From assembly GCA_031280855.1 (NCBI GenBank), contig JAITGH010000130.1, positions 1 to 6,356 on the forward strand: a DNA stretch of 6,356 nt, read 5' to 3'. The notes under the pieces were generated by a model. The model saw only the letters and a list, made by a program, of their open reading frames with translations. It had not been told where the DNA came from and did not search any database. The stretch comes from Oscillospiraceae bacterium. Its GTDB lineage: Bacteria > Bacillota > Clostridia > Oscillospirales > Oscillospiraceae. A program made the position numbers and the translations under genes. Positions 1 to 4,529 of this stretch are shown one piece after another. The stretch's first letter is position 1; each line of letters starts with the position of its first letter.

Positions 1-223
1 CGATTCGGACGCCGGTGAACGAGCCGGGACCCGCCGCGACCGCTATATGCGTGAGTGCGCGGAGTTCGACCCCGCAGTTGCGCAGCATGTCCTCCGCCAT
101 CGGCAACAGCGTTGAGCTATGCGTAAGCCCGCAGTCTTGCGTGTACAGCGCGATTCGTCTGCCGTCAGCACCTAACGCGCACGATGCGATCTTCGCCGAG
201 CTTTCCAAGCCTAATATCAACAT
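1..223 (-). CDS. tsaB: TsaB, tRNA t6A biosynthesis scaffold subunit (N-terminal 74 residues, cut by window edge)
   Basis: TsaB (YeaZ) is a cytoplasmic, catalytically inactive ASKHA-fold protein. It binds TsaD and TsaE in the complex that transfers threonylcarbamoyl to A37 of ANN-decoding tRNAs. I translated this frame by hand. It opens MLILGLESSAKIASCAL, matching the family's ILAIDTS...SVAL opening strand, continues with HSSTLLPM at residues 35-42 (family HSETLLP), and reaches the signature GPGSFTGVRI at 65-74 as the window ends. About two thirds of the protein should lie beyond base 1. The ATG at 223 has an AAGGA Shine-Dalgarno 7 nt upstream. The N-terminal strand is needed for the fold, so a later start is unlikely. 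The gene therefore overlaps the tsaE 3' end by 59 bp in another frame. It is co-transcribed with tsaE and depends on the upstream promoter of the same unit. Confidence 0.93.
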   Translation of the reverse strand, partial: MLILGLESSAKIASCALGADGRRIALYTQDCGLTHSSTLLPMAEDMLRNCGVELRALTHIAVAAGPGSFTGVRI

Positions 224-593
224 AGATGGTTCCTTCAGGGAAGAGGTCGGACGCACGTTCGCTCCACTCCACGACGCACACTCCGCCGCGCTCGAGGTAA
301 TCGTCCCACCCGATGTCCAGCACGGCGTCTGAATCCTCGAGCCGATAGAGGTCAAAGTGGAAGAGCGGCACGCGACCGCCGATGTACTCGTTTACAAGCG
401 TAAAAGTAGGACTGCTGACGTTACCGGTGAAACCGAGCGCGGCGGCAAGCCCTCTGGTAAGCGCGGTCTTGCCCGCGCCCAGCTCTCCGGATAGCGCGAG
501 CACGTCTCCGCGCACCAGCGACTCCGCAAGCTTCGCGCCCAGTTGCTCCGTCTCACGCTCGCTGTGGGTAGTGTATTCCTCGAGTGATAGCAC
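165..593 (-). CDS. tsaE: TsaE, tRNA t6A biosynthesis ATPase
   Basis: TsaE (YjeE) is a small cytoplasmic P-loop ATPase that binds the TsaB-TsaD complex and supports its turnover in t6A37 synthesis. From the GTG at 593 the protein has 142 residues, normal for the family. It shows TTHSERETEQLG (8-19), Walker A GELGAGKT (36-43), the switch segment SPTFTLVNEY (61-70), HFDLYRL (79-85), and a Walker B-like VVEW (107-110). I prefer the GTG because GGAGGA (601-606) lies 7 nt before it. The alternative ATG at 635 adds 14 basic residues (MPRRSRNHRSEELL), sits 5 bp after the rodA stop, and has only a badly spaced GAGGG. The long open frame further upstream is a shadow of rodA. The 3' end overlaps tsaB by 59 bp, and the conserved C-terminal strands show that the overlap is real. 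Confidence 0.93.
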   Translation of the reverse strand: MLSLEEYTTHSERETEQLGAKLAESLVRGDVLALSGELGAGKTALTRGLAAALGFTGNVSSPTFTLVNEYIGGRVPLFHFDLYRLEDSDAVLDIGWDDYLERGGVCVVEWSERASDLFPEGTIYVDIRLGKLGEDRIVRVRC

Positions 594-600
594 GAGCAGT

Positions 601-606
601 TCCTCC
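601..606 (-). promoter_or_regulatory. Shine-Dalgarno site deciding the tsaE start
   Basis: On the minus strand this reads GGAGGA, followed by 7 nt and the in-frame GTG at 593. It is one of the strongest ribosome sites in the window. It lies inside the extended reading frame that would start at ATG 635, so it argues for the shorter TsaE. Confidence 0.7.
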
Positions 607-640
607 GAACGATGGTTACGGGATCGGCGTGGCATAGCCC

Positions 641-1786
641 TCACGCAGACGAGCGTCGGATTGAGCTGACGATACCGCACGCGGCGATCGAGCTGAGAAT
701 CGACGAGCCGCCATAACTGAAGAACGGTAACGTTATCCCGATGACGGGCATGATACCGATGCACATCCCGATGTTCTCGAACATCTGGAACGTCAGCATT
801 CCCGCGACTCCTACGCAATACAGCATCTTCATGCGATCGCGTGAGCGTACTCCGACGTACACGCATCTCGCGATGATCAGCAGCAGCAATACGATTACCG
901 CAAGGCATCCCAGCAGTCCCAGCTCCTCACCGATGATAGCGAAGATGAAGTCAGAGTGCTTGATCGGAATGTTGGAGCTTTGCGATTGCACGCCTTGCAA
1001 GTAGCCCTGTCCGGTAAGCTGCCCGGAGCCGAGTGCGATCTTGCTTTGGGTAACTTGCCAGGTTATGCCGCGCCCGGTTTCGTCGACGGCGCGAGGGTTG
1101 AAGACCGCGATTATGCGGTTACGGTGATAGTCGCGCAACGCGTATTGCCAGATGAACGGCGACGCGGCTCCAAGCACTGCCGCACCTAACGCGAACCACA
1201 GTAACCGCAGTCCCGCCGCGAATAGCATGACGATGAAGATGACCGCGAACACCATCGCGCTGCCCAAATCGTCAGCCGCGATGATGACCAGTCCGAAGAT
1301 CATAGCGAAATGTAGTGTTAACGCTCCCACGCTCAGCGCCGAGTTGATTTCCCTGCCGGAGCCTTCCCGCAGGTACGCCATGTGCTTTGCCAATAGCAGA
1401 ATGTAGGTGATTTTGACGATCTCCGTCGGTTGGATCCCGATGCTGCCGTCGCCGAATCGCAGCCAGCCGTTGCCGCCGGTTGCGCTGCCCTCGCCCCAGA
1501 CAAGCGTTGTACTCGTAAACAGCAGATTGAACGCCAGCAACAGGAACCACCGATCCGTGATGATGTCCACGTCCACGATCGATAGAAGGAAGTACCCGAC
1601 GAATCCGATCAGCGCGGCTATCGTCTGGATTCGGATGTACTGATCGGGGTTCGCGTAAGTGCGCGTCGCGCTGTAGATCATCACGATACCAAACGCAGTC
1701 GCACCCGCGCACAGCACCAGTAACAGGCTGTCCGCGGTTTTGAAGTAGTTCCGTATTGTTATGAGTACGCGCTTTACTATATCCAT
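641..1786 (-). CDS. rodA: RodA, SEDS-family peptidoglycan glycosyltransferase
   Basis: RodA polymerises lipid II into glycan strands during cell elongation, normally paired with a class B PBP (PBP2) and MreBCD. The 381-residue protein is hydrophobic throughout, with about ten membrane segments. It carries the SEDS landmarks GGNGWLRFG (104-112), IQPTEIVKI (118-126), DDLGSAMVF (172-180), RIIAVFNP (224-231), QVTQSKIALGSGQLTGQGY (244-262), KHSDFIFAIIGEELG (276-290) and GIMPVIGITLPFFSYGGSS (344-362). D279 matches the aspartate required for RodA polymerase activity. QSKIALGSGQLTG...QSQ favours RodA over FtsW. The stretch before the aspartate is IPIKHSD, where the family usually has PE(R/K)HTD. The start is forced, since a stop codon immediately precedes the ATG, and its Shine-Dalgarno is weak. 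No PBP2 or mre gene is in view. It follows fliA after 118 bp and runs straight into tsaE. Confidence 0.92.
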   Translation of the reverse strand: MDIVKRVLITIRNYFKTADSLLLVLCAGATAFGIVMIYSATRTYANPDQYIRIQTIAALIGFVGYFLLSIVDVDIITDRWFLLLAFNLLFTSTTLVWGEGSATGGNGWLRFGDGSIGIQPTEIVKITYILLLAKHMAYLREGSGREINSALSVGALTLHFAMIFGLVIIAADDLGSAMVFAVIFIVMLFAAGLRLLWFALGAAVLGAASPFIWQYALRDYHRNRIIAVFNPRAVDETGRGITWQVTQSKIALGSGQLTGQGYLQGVQSQSSNIPIKHSDFIFAIIGEELGLLGCLAVIVLLLLIIARCVYVGVRSRDRMKMLYCVGVAGMLTFQMFENIGMCIGIMPVIGITLPFFSYGGSSILSSIAACGIVSSIRRSSA

Positions 1787-1904
1787 CTATCTCAGACCTG
1801 TACAAAAACTCGCGTATTAGTTCGAGCCTTTCCCAAACTCGGAAATACGAGGCGCCGGTGCCGCGCAGTCCGCAGTTTCGGGCATAGCTCTAAACAAGGG
1901 CAGA
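1787..1904 (-). other. 118-bp fliA-rodA gap without a clear signal
   Basis: This is the longest gap inside the PilZ-tsaB unit. I looked for a promoter and a terminator on the minus strand. TAATAC occurs near the rodA side, but no -35 box lies at a proper distance. The GC-rich segment around 1850-1865 forms only mismatched stems, with no T-tract. An imperfect stem (CGAGTTT...AAA..CTCG, about 1822-1842) is weak. rodA therefore probably depends on read-through from fliA, but an unrecognised promoter cannot be excluded. Confidence 0.5.
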
Positions 1905-2657
1905 TCAGTCGTCCGAGTCAACCAACGCCTTGCGCATTTTGAAGATAATGCGGGAGTGGAGCTGTGAGACTCTGCCCTCGGTAATCCCGAGCACCTCTGC
2001 AATGTCCTTGAGCATGAAGCCCTCGTAGTAGTACATCGTGACGATCTGGCGATCGCGCTCCGACAAGTCGTTGATACTGGCGATGAGGCGCGATTTCAGC
2101 TCCGCTTCCAGGTACGCGTTCTCCGGGATTTCCTCTGCGGGCGCGGCGAGGTCGATCATCGCGCCGGAATCGCTAAGCGTATTCTCGAAGCTTACGACGT
2201 TGAAGATATGCGATTGATTGATCGCGTCGCGAACGTGGTCGACGGACATCTTCAGTTTGGTCGCGACCTCGTGCTCGGAAACGAAGCGCTGCTCCGAGGA
2301 CTCCAGTTCCTCGTATGCCTTAGTGACGGTGCTGATACGACGGCGCAAGGCGGGCGACGCCCAATCCTGCGCCCGCATGTAGTCAAGGATCTCTCCGCGT
2401 ATCCGATTCGTCGCGTAAGTTTCGAACATGATGTTACGATCCATATCGAAGCGGTCAATCGCACTGATGAGTCCGAGCACACCGCTGTTGACGAGGTCGT
2501 CATACTCGTTAAACGCATTATACTTGGGCATCATTCTCCGCACGATCGTCTTGACCAGATAGATGTAATGCAGGGTCAAGTCGTTCTTCGCGTTCTGATC
2601 GCCCTCGACTTTGAACTTGTTCCAAAGTTCCGCCAGCTTTTCCTTATCCAATGTCAT
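1905..2657 (-). CDS. fliA: FliA/SigD, flagellar sigma-28 factor
   Basis: Sigma-28 directs RNA polymerase to late flagellar and motility promoters and is normally held by FlgM until the hook is complete. The 250-residue length fits the family. Region 2.2 is DDLVNSGVLGLISAIDRFD (53-71). Regions 2.3-2.4 run FETYATNRIRGEILDYMRAQDW (78-99), then SPALRRR (101-107), the sigma-28 counterpart of RG.(I/M)xDxLRxxDW.PRSLR. Region 3 spans about 108-155. Region 4 runs from LSERDRQIV (198-206) to MRKAL (241-245), with its helix-turn-helix near 217-236. It is not SigB/F/G, because region 2.4 has the DW-x-PxxLR form. The ATG at 2657 has GAGGG only 1 nt before it. The TTG two codons later (2651) has the same site at 7 nt and may be the true start. 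No flgM-like gene is visible. It follows the PilZ gene by 37 bp, so probably the same transcript. Confidence 0.94.
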   Translation of the reverse strand: MTLDKEKLAELWNKFKVEGDQNAKNDLTLHYIYLVKTIVRRMMPKYNAFNEYDDLVNSGVLGLISAIDRFDMDRNIMFETYATNRIRGEILDYMRAQDWASPALRRRISTVTKAYEELESSEQRFVSEHEVATKLKMSVDHVRDAINQSHIFNVVSFENTLSDSGAMIDLAAPAEEIPENAYLEAELKSRLIASINDLSERDRQIVTMYYYEGFMLKDIAEVLGITEGRVSQLHSRIIFKMRKALVDSDD

Positions 2658-2658
2658 A

Positions 2659-2663
2659 CCCTC
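2659..2663 (-). promoter_or_regulatory. Shine-Dalgarno site bearing on the fliA start
   Basis: This reads GAGGG on the minus strand. It lies 1 nt before the ATG at 2657, too close for normal initiation, but exactly 7 nt before the in-frame TTG at 2651. The same 7-nt spacing is seen at tsaE and tsaB, so sigma-28 may begin with TTG and be two residues shorter. Confidence 0.5.
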
Positions 2664-2694
2664 AAGTTAGTAATACCGATATGTTTAATGTGCG

Positions 2695-3396
2695 TTATCT
2701 GTTGCCGCGAGTTAAGCGTATGTCCTCCCATTGAATGAACTGCGCAAGGCGCTCGAACGCACGACCTCCGGTCTTCTCATTGAACGGTTCCGTCAGCGAT
2801 TTGCGGAACATGATTCCAACGCGGAACATCGGAACGGCGGAGCCAAGCTCCATGCACGACTTAACCTCGCCGTTAAGCTCAAGCGGAGCCTCGTCGAACT
2901 CGCCGCCGGCTAGAGTGATGGCAAGCGAAAGGAACGCGCCGTTCGGGTATTCTCGCTGCGATTGTACGCTGGTGCCGCTCGCGCTCAGGTTGTACGATGT
3001 GACGCTGTCGGAGATCAGGTTACCGTTCGGAGTGTTGTAGGCGATCTCGACACTGCAAGAGGTTGGCACGCGAAGCCACTCCCGCCGTTGCTGACGCGTC
3101 ACTTGCCCGGTCGGCGTGATGTGCACCATGCCGATGTTCTTGTTCCACAGTCCGACGACTTTTGCGTTAAGCATGTACCGCCCGGTCTCACGATAACATA
3201 CTAAAGTGATATTCATACCCGGCTTAAGGTAGATGTACCCGCCCTCTTTTTCGGAGTACAGCGACGAGATGACGAGATCGCCGGACTCCTGCTTATCCTG
3301 CACGACCGTTTTATACGGTCTGTTGTTATCGGTGAAGTAAAGCTCCAACCTTTCGCCGACGTTGAAAACACCGTCGTACGTATCTTTCGGCTTCAT
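2695..3396 (-). CDS. YcgR-type flagellar PilZ protein, c-di-GMP receptor
   Basis: This 233-residue soluble protein has an N-terminal YcgR/PilZN-like beta domain (about 8-100; FNVGERLELYF, LKPGMNITLVCYRETGRYMLNAKVVG) and a C-terminal PilZ domain (about 104-225). The c-di-GMP-binding signature is intact: RxxxR at R105-EWL-R109, and N136-L-S138-A-S-G141 matching D/NxSxxG. In E. coli YcgR and B. subtilis YpfA/MotI, ligand-bound protein acts on the motor or stator to slow swimming. The flagellar context makes a motor brake the likely job here, though a role in controlling flagellar gene expression or export is possible. The start chosen is ATG 3396, with GGAGG 5 nt upstream. A further in-frame ATG at 3411 lies before that site and is unlikely. 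It is the first gene after the consensus promoter at 3447-3475. Confidence 0.88.
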   Translation of the reverse strand: MKPKDTYDGVFNVGERLELYFTDNNRPYKTVVQDKQESGDLVISSLYSEKEGGYIYLKPGMNITLVCYRETGRYMLNAKVVGLWNKNIGMVHITPTGQVTRQQRREWLRVPTSCSVEIAYNTPNGNLISDSVTSYNLSASGTSVQSQREYPNGAFLSLAITLAGGEFDEAPLELNGEVKSCMELGSAVPMFRVGIMFRKSLTEPFNEKTGGRAFERLAQFIQWEDIRLTRGNR

Positions 3397-3446
3397 CGCG
3401 CCCTCCCACAAGGCTTATATCATGCGTCACCATGTATCTACCATCT

Positions 3447-3475
3447 AGTATAGCGCATTTGCGCCGCGTTGTCAA
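3447..3475 (-). promoter_or_regulatory. Housekeeping sigma-70/sigma-A promoter for the PilZ-fliA-rodA-tsaE-tsaB unit
   Basis: On the minus strand TTGACA (3470-3475) is followed by a 17-nt spacer (3453-3469) and TATACT (3447-3452). The -35 box and spacer are exact consensus and the -10 differs from TATAAT at one base. Transcription should start near 3440, leaving a leader of about 43 nt before the ATG at 3396. The promoter faces the PilZ gene and lies well downstream of flhG, so the sigma-28 gene appears to be driven by the vegetative sigma factor. The spacer contains a perfect inverted repeat, listed separately. Confidence 0.85.
3453..3464. promoter_or_regulatory. Perfect inverted repeat in the promoter spacer, candidate operator
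   Basis: GCGCA-TT-TGCGC on the plus strand is two 5-bp arms around 2 bp. It lies wholly between the -10 and -35 boxes and abuts the -10. A dimeric regulator bound here would block polymerase or, in MerR style, distort the spacer. The site is short and in GC-rich sequence, so chance is a real alternative. No regulator gene is nearby. Confidence 0.35.
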
Positions 3476-3503
3476 GCACAAAAGTTAGTTTTTACTATGA
3501 AAT

Positions 3504-3531
3504 AGGCAATAGGAATTAGGAATTAGGAGTG
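3504..3531. repeat. Degenerate heptamer tandem repeat
   Basis: On the plus strand four 7-bp units run in phase: aggcaat, aggaatt, aggaatt, aggagtg, then agg begins again. The two middle units are identical. The array is short and lies 29 bp upstream of the -35 box. Its composition (A/G/T, almost no C) differs from the surrounding sequence. It could be a slippage product or the edge of a dispersed intergenic repeat. Confidence 0.6.
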
Positions 3532-3554
3532 AGGGCGCGAGAGTCTCCCTCCGT

Positions 3555-3592
3555 CAGTCGCAGAGGTAAATGTGAGTCCGGCGTCACGCCGG
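3555..3592. repeat. Direct repeat copy 1 with palindromic core
   Basis: This is the first of two 38-bp copies set 51 bp apart, differing at four positions (3557 and 3566-3568 against the second copy). Bases 3569-3592 match the second copy exactly over 24 bp. The core CCGGCGTCACGCCGG (3578-3592) is a 7-bp inverted repeat about a single central base. This looks like an intergenic palindromic repeat of the REP kind, but the family cannot be named from two copies. Confidence 0.75.
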
Positions 3593-3605
3593 GTACCAAG
3601 CTTGC

Positions 3606-3643
3606 CAATCGCAGAGACTAATGTGAGTCCGGCGTCACGCCGG
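3606..3643. repeat. Direct repeat copy 2 with palindromic core
   Basis: This is the second copy, in the same orientation as the first, with the same palindrome at 3629-3643. It ends 22 bp beyond the flhG stop, so on the flhG transcript the core would form a GC-rich stem with a tight loop soon after translation ends. No U-tract follows, so it is not a standard intrinsic terminator, but it could stabilise the flhF-flhG mRNA 3' end or slow polymerase. Confidence 0.75.
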
Positions 3644-3646
3644 TGT

Positions 3647-3664
3647 CAGAACGGTTCTGCCGTT
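3647..3664 (-). terminator. Possible hairpin at the flhG 3' end, two mutually exclusive forms, no U-tract
   Basis: Directly after the flhG stop (1 nt away) the transcript reads AACGG-CAGAA-CCGTT, a 5-bp stem with a 5-nt loop. The overlapping bases form a second palindrome, CAGAAC-C-GTTCTG (3647-3659). Only one can pair at a time. The lack of a T-run makes intrinsic termination doubtful. It may be a weak or Rho-assisted end, or an mRNA-end stem. Confidence 0.3.
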
Positions 3665-3665
3665 G

Positions 3666-4529
3666 TCAAGCGTACCCGAGCAGTCGGGAGAACAGGCTTG
3701 ACAGCCGATTCAGCTTGGGCGCGACCGGAAGATCGAGCAGCTTGCGTGCGATCGCGCCGACGTCATGTGCGGTTTGACCGTTTGGCTGGAGCTTGATAAT
3801 CGGGATCTGCCGTTTGATGGAGTGGCTCATCTCCGGATCGTTCAGCACGCCGCCGAGTAGTGGAAGCTCGATGGACAGATTCTGCTTGACGATTCTGCGG
3901 AAGCCCTCGGCGACGGTCTCAGCCTCGCGCACGGTGTCGGACTTGTTCATAATCATGCGCATAGGGTGATCAGGCGCGAGCGCGACGACAGTTTTGATCA
4001 GAGCGTATGCGTCGAGGATTGCGGTCGGCTCCGGCGTTGTGATAATGATCGTCTCGGTACTCTCGACAATCATGCGAACGATGTTCTCATGCACGCCCGC
4101 GCCGAGATCGAACAGCAGCACGTCGGCGGGGTCGCGCAATGTCGTCAGACCCTGCATGATCATCTGAACCTGTGACTCGTCCATGCGCAGGAGTTCGAGC
4201 ATCCCTGAACCGCCGGAGATGAAGCGCACGCCGTTGTGACTTTCCTGGATTATCTGCGGAAGTTGCTTCTCTCCGCGTATTACGTTGCCGAGGTTATACT
4301 CCGGGCTTACGCCCATCATCACGTCGATATTCGCGAGCCCGAAGTCAGCGTCGACGACCAGAACTCGCATTCCAAGCTGTGACAGCGCGATTGCAAGGTT
4401 AACCGCGATACTGCTTTTGCCAACTCCGCCCTTGCCGCTGGCGATGGTGATCAGCTTCATGGAAAGCGGCGGCGTACTTTCGACCATGTCACGCAGAACC
4501 TGCGCTTGGTCAGCTTTGATAACCGTCAT
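3666..4529 (-). CDS. flhG: FlhG (YlxH/FleN), MinD-type ATPase controlling flagellar number and position
   Basis: FlhG is a MinD/ParA-class ATPase. Its ATP-bound, membrane-attached dimer stimulates FlhF GTPase activity and limits flagellar number. The 287 residues begin with DQAQVLR (7-13), an exact match to the DQAxxLR FlhF-activating motif of FlhG proteins. The deviant Walker A KGGVGKS is at 33-39, with signature K33 and catalytic K38. Switch I is DADFGLAN (60-67), switch II is DLGAG (141-145), and MNKSD (194-198) is the base-recognition segment. The C-terminus (about 272-287, LNRLSSLFSRLLGYA) is a basic-amphipathic helix of the membrane-targeting type. The ATG overlaps the flhF stop as ATGA, and GGAGGG lies 11 nt upstream inside flhF, so translation is probably coupled. 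The N-terminal motif and flhF neighbour rule out plain MinD. It is the last gene before the noncoding region. Confidence 0.96.
   Translation of the reverse strand: MTVIKADQAQVLRDMVESTPPLSMKLITIASGKGGVGKSSIAVNLAIALSQLGMRVLVVDADFGLANIDVMMGVSPEYNLGNVIRGEKQLPQIIQESHNGVRFISGGSGMLELLRMDESQVQMIMQGLTTLRDPADVLLFDLGAGVHENIVRMIVESTETIIITTPEPTAILDAYALIKTVVALAPDHPMRMIMNKSDTVREAETVAEGFRRIVKQNLSIELPLLGGVLNDPEMSHSIKRQIPIIKLQPNGQTAHDVGAIARKLLDLPVAPKLNRLSSLFSRLLGYA

Larger units (their letters stand above)
3397..3665. other. Noncoding region between flhG and the PilZ gene, with promoter, repeats and palindromes
   Basis: This 269-bp stretch is the only large gene-free gap. From the flhG end it holds two alternative hairpins (3647-3664), an imperfect 38-bp direct repeat with a palindromic core at 51-bp period (3555-3643), a run of degenerate heptamers (3504-3531), and a consensus promoter with a palindromic spacer (3447-3475), followed by a leader of about 43 nt. 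I found no convincing small ORF with a ribosome site, no tRNA-like fold and no T-tract terminator. It separates the flagellar assembly block from the PilZ-fliA-rodA-tsaEB unit. Confidence 0.8.

Noticed and set aside
165..908. A 247-codon open frame on the minus strand extending tsaE upstream
   Set aside because: The part above 641 lies wholly inside rodA in another frame and has no family match. The TsaE domain begins after about 580, with a ribosome site at 601-606.
1272..1805. 177-codon minus-strand frame inside rodA
   Set aside because: It is Arg/His/Gly-rich composition typical of a frame-shifted membrane protein gene. The rodA frame is intact throughout.
2664..2720. Possible sigma-28 promoter upstream of fliA (TTAA...GATAA and TAAAC...CGGTAT)
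   Set aside because: Spacing between the half-sites is 12 and about 5 nt, far from the roughly 15 nt plus GCC arrangement that sigma-28 needs.
2208..2738. 176-codon plus-strand ORF opposite fliA and the PilZ 3' end
   Set aside because: It is antisense to a clear sigma-28 gene and shows no domain. Open antisense frames are expected in GC-rich coding DNA.
3555..3643. CRISPR array
   Set aside because: There are only two imperfect 38-bp copies with a 13-bp gap, no spacer series and no cas genes.
3648..3670. TTGACA at the flhG stop (3665-3670) as a second promoter
   Set aside because: It is identical to the true -35 over an 11-bp stretch, but the hexamer 17 bp downstream is GACACC, not a -10 box. 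The match is partly flhG coding sequence.
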